A stretch of 64,000 nucleotides of DNA from Fluviibacter phosphoraccumulans (GCF_016110345.1 NZ_AP019011.1:1612001-1676000); one strand, 5' to 3'. Counted from the first letter of the stretch, positions 21,103 through 29,780 are shown. The notes: a model not told the origin generated them from the letters alone. Numbers and translations: made by a program.

Positions 21103-22194
21103 TTACTTTTCAGCCAACGCCAGACGACGCTGACGGACACCTTCCGCCAGTTGGTCCAGCAGCTTGACGCTGTCTTCCCAGTTAATGCACGCATCGGTAA
21201 TGCTCACACCGTAATCGAGCGGCTTACCCGCCACTAGATCCTGACGACCCGCATTGATGTGCGACTCCACCATCACGCCCATAATGCGCTCTTCGCCATT
21301 GGCCAGCTGGGCAGCCACGTCGGTGCTGACTTCCATCTGTCGCTGATATTCCTTGCGACTATTGCCATGAGAAAAGTCGATCATCACGCGGGCTGGAATG
21401 CCGGCCTTGGCCATATCGGTACACGCTGCATCCACGCTGGCCGCATCGTAGTTAGGCTCTTTGCCACCACGCAAAATCACGTGGCAATCTTCATTGCCCA
21501 GCGTCTGCACAATGGCGGCATGGCCAGATTTAGTGACCGACAGGAAGTGGTGTGGCGACTGCGCCGAGCGAATGGCATCCAGCGCGATACGCACATTGCC
21601 ATCCGTACCGTTTTTGAAACCGACCGGGCACGACAGCCCCGAGGCCAGCTCACGGTGTACCTGTGACTCCGTTGTACGCGCACCAATGGCACCCCAGCTG
21701 ATCAGATCGCCCACGTACTGTGGCGTGATCATATCCAGGAATTCGGTGGCACAAGGCAGGCCAATCGTATTCACATCGAGCAGCAGTTTGCGTGCACGGC
21801 GCAGGCCTTCGTTAATGTCAAAGCTGTTGTCCAGATGCGGGTCGTTAATCAGCCCCTTCCAACCCACCGTGGTCCGTGGCTTCTCAAAATAGACGCGCAT
21901 CACAATCAGCAGATCATCCGATAGGCGCTCGGCCTCAACGGCCAGACGACGGGCATAATCCAGCGCCATTTCGGGATCGTGAATCGAGCATGGCCCAATC
22001 ACCACGACCAGGCGATCATCCGCGCCATGCAGCACGCGGTGAATACCACGACGCGCTGCCGTTACGCGTTGGGCAACCGCGGCGCTGACCGGAAAAGCAT
22101 TCAATACGTTAGATGGCGGCGCCAGCTCACTGATGGCGCCAATGCGCACATCATCCGTATTGACCTGCGTTGCGTTATTGCTGGTTTCAACCAT
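21103..22194 (-). CDS. aroG: 3-deoxy-7-phosphoheptulonate synthase (DAHP synthase, class I)
   Basis: Condenses phosphoenolpyruvate with erythrose 4-phosphate in the first step of the shikimate pathway. The 363-residue protein has VVIGPCSIHDPEMALDYA, the catalytic Cys/metal segment, then KPRTTVGWKGLINDP, GARTTESQVHRELASG and MIDFSHGNSRK, all diagnostic of AroFGH-type enzymes. Which aromatic acid inhibits it cannot be told from sequence. leuA lies upstream on the same strand, 18 bases away, so both may share a transcript. Confidence 0.95.
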   Translation of the reverse strand: MVETSNNATQVNTDDVRIGAISELAPPSNVLNAFPVSAAVAQRVTAARRGIHRVLHGADDRLVVVIGPCSIHDPEMALDYARRLAVEAERLSDDLLIVMRVYFEKPRTTVGWKGLINDPHLDNSFDINEGLRRARKLLLDVNTIGLPCATEFLDMITPQYVGDLISWGAIGARTTESQVHRELASGLSCPVGFKNGTDGNVRIALDAIRSAQSPHHFLSVTKSGHAAIVQTLGNEDCHVILRGGKEPNYDAASVDAACTDMAKAGIPARVMIDFSHGNSRKEYQRQMEVSTDVAAQLANGEERIMGVMVESHINAGRQDLVAGKPLDYGVSITDACINWEDSVKLLDQLAEGVRQRRLALAEK

Positions 22195-22212
22195 GATGAC
22201 TCCCTAAGTGTC

Positions 22213-23757
22213 TCAAACGCCTTCTTGCGGGTTGAGTTTTGCCGGCTCGTTATGCAAACGGTTCAAGGCATTGAGATACGCCTTCACGGATGCAATCACG
22301 ATATCGGTATCCGCACCACTGCCGTTGACCACACGCCCACCCTTAGCCAAACGCACGGTCACATCGCCTTGCGCGTCGGTGCCGGAGGTAATGTTGTTCA
22401 CCGAATAGAGCAGCAACTCGCTACCGCTATTGAGCACCGATTCAATGGCCTTAAAGGTGGCATCCACCGGGCCGGAACCCGTGGATTCGGCTTTCTTTTC
22501 TTCGCCGCCCACCGACAACGTCAAACGCGCCAAAGGCACTTCGCCGGTCTCCGAGGTGACTTGCGAATAGGTCAGTTTGTAGTGTTCGGTTTCCGGCGTC
22601 ACAGCCTCATCCGAAAGCAACGCCTGAAGATCCTCGTCAAAGATCTCGTGCTTCTTGTCAGCAAGTTCCTTGAACTTGGCAAAGGCCGAGTTCAAGGCTT
22701 CTTCGCTCTCAAGCACCACGCCGAGCTCTGCAAGGCGGGACTTAAATGCATTACGCCCCGAGTGTTTACCGAGCACGAGCTTGTTCTGCGACCAACCCAC
22801 ATCTTCAGCGCGCATGATCTCGTAGGTTTCTCGATGCTTGAGTACGCCATCCTGATGGATACCGGATTCATGGGCAAAGGCATTGGCACCCACAATGGCC
22901 TTATTCGGCTGCACTGGGTACCCCGTAATTTGCGAAATGAGCTTCGAGGCCGGCACGATCTGCGTGGCATCGATCCGCGTTTCTACCGGGAAGATGTCCG
23001 CACGCGTACGCACCGCCATGACCACTTCTTCCAGTGACGCGTTACCCGCACGCTCACCCAAGCCATTGACCGTACATTCCACCTGACGCGCACCCGCCAT
23101 GACTGCGGCCAACGAGTTGGCCACGGCAAGGCCGAGGTCGTTGTGGCAATGCACCGACCAGACCACTTTGTCCGAACCCGGCACACGCTCAATGAGCTGC
23201 CGAATGGTTTCGGCATACTGTCCCGGCACGTTGTAACCCACGGTATCCGGTACGTTCAGCGTGGTGGCGCCCGCCTTAATGACAGCCTCGAACACACGGC
23301 AAAGAAAATCGATATCCGAACGACCGGCATCTTCAGCCGAGAACTCCACATCATCCGTATATTCGCGCGCCCAGCCGATGGCTTTAACCGCTTGCTCCAC
23401 CACCTGATCCGGCGTCATACGAAGTTTCTTCTCCATATGAATCGGGCTGGTAGCGATAAAGGTATGCACACGCTTACGCGGGGCTGGGGCAATCGCCTCA
23501 CCCGCACGACGGATATCGTTCTCGTTGGCGCGCGCCAACGAACAGACCGTCGATTCACGAATCACTTGCGCGATCGAGTTGATCGAATCAAAATCACCCG
23601 GTGATGCGGCCGCAAAACCGGCCTCGATTACATCCACGCGCATACGCTCCAGCTGGCGTGCCACACGGATTTTTTCGTCTTTGGTCATCGACGCACCCGG
23701 GCTCTGTTCGCCATCGCGCAAGGTGGTATCAAAAATAATCAATTGGTCTTTTTTCAT
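22213..23757 (-). CDS. leuA: 2-isopropylmalate synthase
   Basis: LeuA condenses acetyl-CoA with 2-oxoisovalerate, the committed step of leucine synthesis, and is inhibited by leucine. The 514-residue protein begins with the HMGL-like catalytic domain ([17 protein letters not shown], metal/catalytic Arg-Asp; [32 protein letters not shown]) and ends with the LeuA dimer/regulatory domain carrying the leucine site. ATG at 23757 follows AGGAG by 7 bases. A leucine-rich leader ORF at 23,860-23,994 lies upstream. leuB, C and D are not in the window. Confidence 0.97.
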   Translation of the reverse strand: MKKDQLIIFDTTLRDGEQSPGASMTKDEKIRVARQLERMRVDVIEAGFAAASPGDFDSINSIAQVIRESTVCSLARANENDIRRAGEAIAPAPRKRVHTFIATSPIHMEKKLRMTPDQVVEQAVKAIGWAREYTDDVEFSAEDAGRSDIDFLCRVFEAVIKAGATTLNVPDTVGYNVPGQYAETIRQLIERVPGSDKVVWSVHCHNDLGLAVANSLAAVMAGARQVECTVNGLGERAGNASLEEVVMAVRTRADIFPVETRIDATQIVPASKLISQITGYPVQPNKAIVGANAFAHESGIHQDGVLKHRETYEIMRAEDVGWSQNKLVLGKHSGRNAFKSRLAELGVVLESEEALNSAFAKFKELADKKHEIFDEDLQALLSDEAVTPETEHYKLTYSQVTSETGEVPLARLTLSVGGEEKKAESTGSGPVDATFKAIESVLNSGSELLLYSVNNITSGTDAQGDVTVRLAKGGRVVNGSGADTDIVIASVKAYLNALNRLHNEPAKLNPQEGV

Positions 23758-23859
23758 GTCAGGCTCCTGCGGGCTAGGCCACTTTTTGTGCCCATGCCCT
23801 GAATCAAAATCGGGGGTTCCGGCTAGCACCGGAGCGGTCATTGCAATGCGAGTGGGGGG

Positions 23860-23994
23860 TTATTTTGTGCGCGCCACGCGCAGCAGCGGCCGTGCACCCA
23901 ACAGTAGATGCAGCCAATAAGTCGCCCGACCGCCTGAGGCAGCCTCAAAGGCACCAGCGGATTTAGCGATGAGAATCATAAACATTGCAGACAT
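23860..23994 (-). CDS. Putative leucine-rich leader ORF upstream of leuA
   Basis: A 44-codon ORF that ends about 100 bases before leuA. Its second half encodes YWLHLLLGARPLL, with Leu codons CTG-CAT-CTA-CTG-TTG then CTG-CTG; seven of 44 residues are Leu, including one rare CTA. A well-formed promoter ends just before its ATG, so the message would start almost at the ORF. This is the layout of a leucine-sensing attenuation leader. No classic terminator with a U-run follows; only a short TCCGG / CCGGA hairpin at 23,818-23,833. A leader function is inference. Confidence 0.45.
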   Translation of the reverse strand: MSAMFMILIAKSAGAFEAASGGRATYWLHLLLGARPLLRVARTK

Positions 23995-24001
23995 GACCTG
24001 T

Positions 24002-24030
24002 AATATAAGCCCTAGATGAGCCGCTGGCAA
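24002..24030 (-). promoter_or_regulatory. Predicted leuA promoter
   Basis: Read on the minus strand: TTGCCA (24,025-24,030), a 17-base spacer, then TATATT (24,002-24,007). The predicted start point falls within a few bases of the leader ATG at 23,994. Confidence 0.65.
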
Positions 24031-24080
24031 TTGTTTTTGTCTATAAGTTCAATAGGTTCTGATCCTTAGGAGCACTGGCC

Positions 24081-24623
24081 ATGAGACTGAATGCCCAACA
24101 ATCCGTATTACTGATCATTGACGTGCAAGGCCGGCTTTCACCGGCCATAGACGGCGGAACTGCCGTTATCGACCATACCGCCTGGCTGATCGGGGTTGCT
24201 CGCCAGTTGGGCGTGCCCGTGATGGCGACCGAACAATACCCGCAAGGCCTGGGTGCCACCGAACCCAAAATCGCAGACCTGCTTTTACCCGGAGAACTTC
24301 TAGAAAAGAGTCACTTTTCGGCAGTCGCTGAGGGCAATCTATTCAGCCACGTCAATGGCAATCGCCGGCAATGGGTGGTTTGCGGCACGGAGTCGCACGT
24401 CTGCGTACAACAGACCGTGCTTGATCTATTAGCGGCAGGTCGGCAGGTCGCCGTTGTTGAAGAAGCGGTAGGCTCCCGCAAGGCCTCAGATAAGGCACTC
24501 GCGCTCAAGCGCATGCGGCAACATGGTGCGGATATCGTCTCTCGCGAAATGGTCGCCTTCGAATGGCTTAACAAAGCCAATACCCCGCAGTTCAAAGCCG
24601 TGCTCAAAGAATTTATCCGCTAA
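24081..24623 (+). CDS. Isochorismatase-family cysteine hydrolase
   Basis: A 180-residue protein of the isochorismatase-like superfamily (YcaC/nicotinamidase relatives). LLIIDVQGRL gives the catalytic Asp, KSHFSA the Lys, and VVCGTESHVCVQQTVLDLL the nucleophilic Cys with the cis-peptide segment. Members hydrolyse amides or isochorismate; the substrate here is unknown. TTAGGAGC precedes the ATG. The gene diverges from leuA and converges with a thioredoxin-like gene. Confidence 0.85.
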   Translation: MRLNAQQSVLLIIDVQGRLSPAIDGGTAVIDHTAWLIGVARQLGVPVMATEQYPQGLGATEPKIADLLLPGELLEKSHFSAVAEGNLFSHVNGNRRQWVVCGTESHVCVQQTVLDLLAAGRQVAVVEEAVGSRKASDKALALKRMRQHGADIVSREMVAFEWLNKANTPQFKAVLKEFIR

Positions 24624-24639
24624 GCACTTCAAAAAACCT

Positions 24640-24954
24640 TCAAAGTGCCGCGAAACCCGCATCGACTTCCGGTTGCGTGGTCGGCCGAACCACCCGAGCG
24701 ACTTCCACGCCATCCTTCATAAAGATCAGCGCTGGCCAGAATTTCACCGAGAAAGTCCGCCCTAAGCGCCGACCACGCCCATCTTCCAGGCGGAGATGCT
24801 GCACAGCAGGGTGTCGCTTCAGCGCATCGGCAATGAGTGGCTGAGCCACCTGGCAATGCGGGCACTCATTGATACCAAACTCCAGCAGCACGGCGCCGCG
24901 CATGACGTCGACTGCGTCACGAACGGGTTCTGGCGTAAAGGGAACGGGGGACAT
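24640..24954 (-). CDS. Thioredoxin-like protein with CPHC motif
   Basis: A 104-residue thioredoxin-fold protein. ECPHCQVAQPLI holds the CxxC redox pair, and FWPALIFMKDG includes the cis-Pro segment after the active site. It lacks a signal peptide, so a cytoplasmic reductase or chaperone role is likely. The CPHC dipeptide differs from the CGPC of thioredoxin and is more like DsbA or glutaredoxin-type sites. It diverges from rlhA, 38 bases away. Confidence 0.8.
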   Translation of the reverse strand: MSPVPFTPEPVRDAVDVMRGAVLLEFGINECPHCQVAQPLIADALKRHPAVQHLRLEDGRGRRLGRTFSVKFWPALIFMKDGVEVARVVRPTTQPEVDAGFAAL

Positions 24955-24992
24955 AGCGCACTCCTCAACAATGTAGCGATATCATAGCGCCC

Positions 24993-26978
24993 ATGCTGCC
25001 TCATCATCTAGAACTTCTTGCGCCCGCCCGCGATGCCGATATTGGTATCGAGGCTATCATTCATGGTGCCGACGCCATTTATATCGGCGGCCCTTCATTT
25101 GGCGCCCGCGCTGCTGCGGATAACACCGTGCAAGACATTGCCCGGCTGGTCAAGTATGCGCACCGCTTCGATAGCCGCATCTTCGTCACGCTTAATACGA
25201 TCTTGCGCGATGACGAGCTGGAACCCGCCCGCAAGCTGGCCTGGCAACTCTATGATGCCGGCGTCGATGCGTTGATCATTCAGGACATGGGGCTGTTGGA
25301 AATCGATTTGCCGCCCATCCAGCTGCATGCCAGCACACAAACGGATATCCGCACCCCTGAGAAAGCCCGCTTCATGCAGGACTGCGGTCTGTCGCAGATC
25401 GTACTGGCCCGCGAACTGACACTGGCCCAAATCGCTGCCATTGATGCGGCACTGGGGCCACGCGATGCAGCTGGCCGCGCCGCCCTCGAATTCTTTATTC
25501 ACGGTGCCCTGTGCGTGGCCTATAGCGGTCTCTGCTATATCAGCCATGCCCATACGGGGCGCAGCGCCAACCGGGGCGATTGCTCGCAGGCCTGCCGCTT
25601 ACCCTACGAAGTGAAGGATGCACAAGGCCGTATTGTCGCTCACGACAAACATGTGTTGTCCATGAAGGACAATAATCAGAGCGATAACCTGAACGCACTC
25701 ATTGATGCGGGCATTCGCAGCTTCAAGATCGAAGGCCGTTACAAAGACATGGCCTACGTCAAAAACATTACCGCGCACTACCGCCTGCTGCTTGATCAGA
25801 TTCTGGAAGAACGCCCGGAATTGGCTCGAAGCTCAAGCGGCCATAGCACCTTCAGCTTTACACCGGACCCCAATCAAAATTTCAATCGTGAGTTCACGGA
25901 CTACTTCGTACAAGGTCGCAAAGAAGATATTGGCGCCTTTGATACCCCCAAAAACCCGGGTCAGCCGATTGGCTGGATTAGCAAGGTAGGTGCTGATCAC
26001 CTGGAACTGACCACCGACCATCCAGACACCCACCTGAACAACGGCGACGGTCTCTGCTACTACGACCTGCAGAAAACCCTCATCGGCCTGCAAATCAATA
26101 GAGCCGAAGCCACTGCCCAGGCCGGTGTCTGGAAACTCTGGCCCAAAGACCCCATGGCCAGCTTCAAGGATCTACGCGCCGAAGTTCAGGTAAACCGCAA
26201 TCGCGATATGCAATGGACGCGCACGCTGGATAAGAAATCAGCCGAACGGTTGATCGGCGTCTACATCGGTCTGAACGATGATGGGCAAAAACTGCGCCTA
26301 GAACTCACCGATGAAGACGGCCATAGCGGCAGCGCAACGCTGGATGGACCGTTTCAAATTGCCAACGACACGACACAAGCGGCAACCAAACTACGTGATG
26401 GCCTGCAGCGGCTCGGCGAGACAATTTTTAAACCGATTGCTGTTCAGTTGCAGCTGACGCGGCCCTGGTTTGTACCAGCCTCACAACTCAACGCGTTACG
26501 CCGTGCCGCAGTAGAAGCCCTGGAAGCGGCTCGAAGCAATGCCTGGCATCGACTACCACGTGCGACTCCCGTTTCACCGCCGGTACCCTACCCGGAAAAC
26601 TCGCTCAGTTATCTGGCCAACGTATTCAATCAGCACGCACGGGACTTTTATGCCAAGCATGGCGTCAAAGTCATTGATGCCGCTTACGAATCACACGAGG
26701 AACAGAGTGAAGTCAGCCTGATGATCACCAAGCACTGTGTCCGCTTCTCACTCAACCTATGTCCCAAACAGGCCAAGGGTGTTACCGGGGTGCAAGGCAC
26801 CGTGCGAGCCGAACCGCTACAGCTGATCAACGGCAAAGAGAAGCTGACCCTGCGCTTTGATTGCAAGCCGTGTGAAATGCACGTCATGGGCAAGATCAAA
26901 CCGAGTGTGCTCCAGGCAGCAAGCGCAAGCCCGCTCCGTTTTTATAAAACGCGGCCAGACGCCAAAGGCGCGCATTAG
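24993..26978 (+). CDS. rlhA: U32 peptidase-family rRNA hydroxylation protein, RlhA-like
   Basis: A 661-residue member of the U32 family. Length and the N-terminal run [18 protein letters not shown] ... [16 protein letters not shown], plus the C-terminal domain, match RlhA (YdcP), which is needed for hydroxylation of C2501 in 23S rRNA; the shorter U32 proteins TrhP and UbiU/V are 300-450 residues. [29 protein letters not shown] carries the conserved Fe-S-type cysteines. The last four bases overlap the convergent UPF0178 gene. The rlhA name is by resemblance. Confidence 0.82.
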   Translation: MLPHHLELLAPARDADIGIEAIIHGADAIYIGGPSFGARAAADNTVQDIARLVKYAHRFDSRIFVTLNTILRDDELEPARKLAWQLYDAGVDALIIQDMGLLEIDLPPIQLHASTQTDIRTPEKARFMQDCGLSQIVLARELTLAQIAAIDAALGPRDAAGRAALEFFIHGALCVAYSGLCYISHAHTGRSANRGDCSQACRLPYEVKDAQGRIVAHDKHVLSMKDNNQSDNLNALIDAGIRSFKIEGRYKDMAYVKNITAHYRLLLDQILEERPELARSSSGHSTFSFTPDPNQNFNREFTDYFVQGRKEDIGAFDTPKNPGQPIGWISKVGADHLELTTDHPDTHLNNGDGLCYYDLQKTLIGLQINRAEATAQAGVWKLWPKDPMASFKDLRAEVQVNRNRDMQWTRTLDKKSAERLIGVYIGLNDDGQKLRLELTDEDGHSGSATLDGPFQIANDTTQAATKLRDGLQRLGETIFKPIAVQLQLTRPWFVPASQLNALRRAAVEALEAARSNAWHRLPRATPVSPPVPYPENSLSYLANVFNQHARDFYAKHGVKVIDAAYESHEEQSEVSLMITKHCVRFSLNLCPKQAKGVTGVQGTVRAEPLQLINGKEKLTLRFDCKPCEMHVMGKIKPSVLQAASASPLRFYKTRPDAKGAH

Positions 26979-27433
26979 GGATTTGTCGGTCGCCGCTTAG
27001 CCAACAGTCGATCCAGCTGATTAGCAAACGTCTGCACATCTGACTTGGATAACGCTGATGGCCCGCCCGTATCAACACCGCTATTGCGCAAGCCTTCCAT
27101 GAAGTTCCGCATGGTGAGTCGCCCTTCGATATTGTGCGCATTCATGAGCTCGCCCCGCGAATCAAGAACCAGCGCACCTTTGGCGATCACTTGTGAAGCC
27201 AACGGAATATCTGACGTGATCACCAGATCGCCGGGCGCTGCTTCTTGCACAATCCGCTGATCCGCCACATCAAAACCCGCAGGGACTTGGAGCGCCTTAA
27301 TCCAGGGTGATGGGGGCACACGCAACATCTGGTTGGCGATCAGCGTTACGGGTAGTTTCGCCCGATTAGCCGCCCGATAAAGCACTTCCTTGATGGCAAT
27401 CGGACAAGCGTCGGCATCGACCCAGATTTTCAT
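26975..27433 (-). CDS. UPF0178 (YaiI/DUF188) family protein
   Basis: A 152-residue soluble protein starting [18 protein letters not shown], the family hallmark, followed by [15 protein letters not shown] and the C-terminal [23 protein letters not shown]. The fold is PIN/5'-3' exonuclease-like with conserved acidic residues, and the function is unknown. Its stop overlaps the rlhA stop by four bases on the opposite strand. It is the last chromosomal gene before the integrated element. Confidence 0.92.
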   Translation of the reverse strand: MKIWVDADACPIAIKEVLYRAANRAKLPVTLIANQMLRVPPSPWIKALQVPAGFDVADQRIVQEAAPGDLVITSDIPLASQVIAKGALVLDSRGELMNAHNIEGRLTMRNFMEGLRNSGVDTGGPSALSKSDVQTFANQLDRLLAKRRPTNP

Positions 27434-27450
27434 ACGATTGCCCTAATGAA

Positions 27451-27476
27451 AAAGCCCCGACAGGTGTCGAGGCTTT
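27451..27476 (-). terminator. Terminator, probably the original one of tRNA-Thr
   Basis: The hairpin AAAGCC-C-CGACA / TGTCG-A-GGCTTT with a GG loop reads into a T-run on the minus strand. It sits 15 bases beyond the displaced 3' end of tRNA-Thr (27,491-27,508), so before insertion it would have ended that tRNA's transcript. Confidence 0.65.
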
Positions 27477-27490
27477 GAATGGAGATGGTG

Positions 27491-27508
27491 CGACGATCGG
27501 AATCGAAC
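27491..27508. repeat. attL: displaced 3' end of tRNA-Thr
   Basis: CGACGATCGGAATCGAAC matches 32,236-32,253 exactly. It is preceded by TGGTG, the CCA end on the minus strand, with one C missing relative to the intact tRNA, as expected once the copy is no longer selected. Confidence 0.85.
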
Positions 27509-27559
27509 AACGGCTTGAATACCGCAACCAAACAGGATTCAACATCCTAAACACTAGAG

Positions 27560-27580
27560 AACACCCCCAAAAACACCCCC
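27560..27580. promoter_or_regulatory. Left arm-type sites for the integrase (predicted)
   Basis: Two motifs, AACACCCCC at 27,560 and ACACCCCC at 27,573, are offset by 13 bases. The same pair with the same offset occurs near the right end (32,074 and 32,087). Position inside both ends suggests integrase arm-binding sites. Confidence 0.5.
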
Positions 27581-27585
27581 GAAGA

Positions 27586-27684
27586 CTATTTTCCCTGGGT
27601 AATCGACAGGATTGCGTAGATCAAAATCACGCCGAAGACTGCAAAACAAAATACGACTAATCCGGCCAGTTGTGCTTGACTCAT
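27586..27684 (-). CDS. Possible 32-residue single-helix membrane peptide
   Basis: A short ORF starting MSQAQLAGLVVFCFAVFGV and ending YAILSITQGK. Nearly the whole chain is one hydrophobic helix with a polar N-terminus, as in known small membrane proteins. No good ribosome-binding site precedes it, and a terminator on the same strand lies just upstream, so its expression is doubtful. It sits at the left end of the element. Confidence 0.3.
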   Translation of the reverse strand: MSQAQLAGLVVFCFAVFGVILIYAILSITQGK

Positions 27685-27701
27685 GCGGAAATCGTATCAT
27701 G

Positions 27702-27732
27702 AAAAAAAGCCCCCAGTTGATTAGACCGGGGG
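27702..27732 (-). terminator. Leftward terminator in the element
   Basis: On the minus strand, CCCCCGGT / ACTGGGGG (8 pairs, one G-U) is followed by C and seven Ts. It would end leftward transcription coming through the structured region. Confidence 0.7.
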
Positions 27733-27828
27733 TGCAAGCTTATTGGCTATTTCGGCCCTATGACTGGGCCTCTTGCCTTGGGCCGAGCATTGGACATGTC
27801 GAATCAAAAAAAATGACACTCTTTTCGC

Positions 27829-27862
27829 CTTCAGGGAATGGTTTAAAACCCATTCCCTGAAG
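27829..27862. repeat. Perfect 13-bp inverted repeat, oriT candidate
   Basis: The arms CTTCAGGGAATGG (27,829-27,841) and CCATTCCCTGAAG (27,850-27,862) are exact complements around TTTAAAAC. Neither arm has a following U-run, so it is not a simple terminator. Long exact hairpins with AT loops are common at nicking sites of mobilizable plasmids; a role as oriT for the relaxase-like protein is inference. Confidence 0.6.
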
Positions 27863-28410
27863 AGCTCGGAAATGTCCCGACTCGCAAAACATACGGTGCC
27901 ATCCAAAACGGGGACTGGCGAACTTCCGCATGAACGGCATCCTTCCCGCCCTACGGTCGGGCCCCTGCCATTAATTGCGGTTTCGCCTCCTGCGGTGTCT
28001 GGCACCTAGTTTTTCTCCTTCGGGCAAACCGATCTGCGGGCCGGCTCAGTCCTGGTCCGCTCCCTCTCGGTCACTCCCCTGGCCTCGCCGTCCGGAATAG
28101 GCGCAGGCGGTACCCAACCGTTACCCCCTCGTCTATAGACGGGTTTCACTTGGCGAACAATGAACCGTGAGCAGTCACGATCTTCCAAACGCTACTACGG
28201 AAAATGAAGAGACAGACACACCCTCCCCCTTGGGGGAGTTGTCAACGCCGAAGGCGTTTGACAGAGGGGGGAAATGCCCCCTCCCGGAGGGGAGGGGGTT
28301 GGGGGCGGGGAGATTTCAGGTTTCTTCTTGAGAAAACAAAGGTAAAACAACAAGATACAAAAAAGTGATCATAAGCAAACTATCGGTAAATTTGCATCGT
28401 GCAGGTTTTT
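27863..28410. other. Non-coding, GC-rich, with short palindromes and REP-like hairpins
   Basis: No convincing ORF: the longest frame (28,006-28,188, minus) starts with TTG and is a low-complexity Arg/Pro chain. The stretch includes a 12-bp perfect palindrome CGTCTATAGACG at 28,130-28,141, then CTCCCCC-TT-GGGGGAG near 28,225-28,240 and a GTCAACGCC / GGCGTTTGAC hairpin just after it, followed by C- and G-rich runs resembling intergenic repetitive hairpins. The end (28,315-28,410) is AT-rich with nothing recognisable. Confidence 0.6.
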
Positions 28411-28419
28411 GGACTGGCC

Positions 28420-28845
28420 GGGGTCCCCGCTTTCCGAGGAGCGGAAAGAAGGGGTCATAGCCAGGCCACGCTTTCAGTCGGTGGCAGGGGTCCCCACTTT
28501 TTGGCGCGGCGCAGCAAGACAAAAAGAAGGGGCTAAGGCGACCGACTCAAGCCAGCGATAGCGGCGAGCGCAAAGTCAATGAACCCGTAGCCGAAGGCAA
28601 GGGCAAGCCCAATGAAGCGGAGCGAAATTGAGCGCAGTCGCAATCCGAGGGGCCCCCAATTTTGGGGGAGCGAAGCGACACAAAATAAGGGGGAGGATTG
28701 TCGATTTATTGGCTTTGCGCTCGCCGCGCAAGCGGCTGGCAAGGACAGGGCACCGCCCTGGCTGCGCAGTCAGCGGACACGCTGACGAAGTAAAGCTTTT
28801 GCTGTTGCACTACCGCGAGATTCCCGGCGCACTGCGCGGGGAATC
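28420..28845. ncRNA. Large structured region with three like-shaped hairpins (strand unknown)
   Basis: Three units follow GGGG-Y-CCCC, one base, a 6-7-bp stem, a loop, the return stem, AA and GGGG. The inner stems are CTTTCCG/CGGAAAG (28,430-28,448), CTTTTTG/CAAAAAG (28,497-28,526) and ATTTTG/CAAAAT (28,659... wait-free reading 28,659-28,686), so base changes are compensated. A 20-bp helix (28,561-28,580 with 28,708-28,727, one G-U) encloses the third unit. Three more hairpins follow: CAGGGC/GCCCTG (28,746-28,760), GTCAGCG/CGCTGAC (28,769-28,786) and GATTCCC/GGGAATC (28,819-28,845). There is no ORF. It may be a non-coding RNA, a single-strand origin or a transfer region; I do not recognise the family. 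Confidence 0.5.
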
Positions 28846-28872
28846 GTGACTGGGAGTGCCAGCCAATCAATT

Positions 28873-29769
28873 TCAGAGAGGCGGGAGCAGATTATCGACA
28901 TGCAAATCAGGGAACGATGCCCATTGAATATTCTCGATGATGCCATCCCAGTTCTCGAACTCACCTTCCAACGCGCACCACTTACCGTGAAAGTTATAGT
29001 GGCGGGGAATGCCACTTTCGACTCGGCTATTGAAATACAATTCTGCTCTCTCACCAGCCGATCTGGTGCAATGCACGATGACCACACTTCCAAGTTTCGA
29101 TAGATGTTCGATCTTCTTGACGAACTGGTACTCAACGGCGGAGTGCTCGGTAGTCACGCGCTCCTTTGCTTTGTATTGCTTTCTTGCCAAACGATTACCT
29201 TTGAAGAAACGATCCAGGGTCGAGGAACGCTCAAGCTCAACATAGTATCTTTTTCGGGTATCGGCGTTACGAATCACCGCATCAGGCACCCAATTTTCCA
29301 ATTCGTCGAGAGTGCAGGATTTGTGACGAATGTGGCCGCTGGACCAAAGCTGCAGATCACCTCGGCCGACTGGCTTCGGCCAAAGTTGTTTTACGATCCA
29401 CACAGCTGCGAGTTGAGCCATGAAGTCATGGCTATTCAAAGTGCTTGCTGGGGATTTGGGCGGCGAATATCCAGTGCGCCGAGGATTCGCGAGCTTTCGG
29501 CCTTTGGGGGAAAGGTAGATGATGCGCATTTGTCGCGGCCGAGAATCTTTTGTTGGTTTGATATCGATCAGCTGAGTCATGAGTAGGCCATCCTGTTTCA
29601 TCTCGGGCAGATCGGCTTTGCTCAGGTATAGCTCCTCTAGTACCTTCGATGTCGAAAACCCCCACTCATTGAGCCACTCGATTGCAAGTGATTTTCGATG
29701 ATCAACGTCCAGGAGCCTGCGGCACAACCCCTTTTCGATTTTTCCCTTTAATGCGTGAGCGTGTCCCAT
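28873..29769 (-). CDS. Replic_Relax / MOBC-type relaxase-like protein
   Basis: A 298-residue protein. The first 85 residues look like a winged helix (LPEMKQDGLLMTQL ... IIYLSPKGRKLA). The rest fits the replication-relaxation family, a PD-(D/E)XK-like nuclease group that includes MOBC relaxases such as CloDF13 MobC: HDFMAQLAAVW, then WVPDAVI, YYVELERSS and LARKQYKAKE. These could supply the Asp, Glu and Lys of the active site. ATG at 29,769 follows GGGGAG; the longer frame from 29,784 starts with TTG. It lies 11 bases after the repL-like gene, so the two form an operon. Assigned by motif reading only. Confidence 0.55.
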   Translation of the reverse strand: MGHAHALKGKIEKGLCRRLLDVDHRKSLAIEWLNEWGFSTSKVLEELYLSKADLPEMKQDGLLMTQLIDIKPTKDSRPRQMRIIYLSPKGRKLANPRRTGYSPPKSPASTLNSHDFMAQLAAVWIVKQLWPKPVGRGDLQLWSSGHIRHKSCTLDELENWVPDAVIRNADTRKRYYVELERSSTLDRFFKGNRLARKQYKAKERVTTEHSAVEYQFVKKIEHLSKLGSVVIVHCTRSAGERAELYFNSRVESGIPRHYNFHGKWCALEGEFENWDGIIENIQWASFPDLHVDNLLPPL

Positions 29770-29780
29770 GGCACTCCCCG

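Noticed and set aside
24624..24640. Terminator between the isochorismatase-like and thioredoxin-like genes
   Set aside because: Only a weak GCACTT / AAGTGC pairing with a long A-rich loop; not convincing.
27481..27510. Possible second tRNA at the left border
   Set aside because: Only the last part of a tRNA-Thr is present (T-arm and acceptor strand), with a base missing; no D- or anticodon arm.
28006..28188. 60-codon Arg/Pro-rich frame in the element
   Set aside because: Starts with TTG without a ribosome-binding site, overlaps palindromes and has low-complexity composition; more likely structured non-coding DNA.
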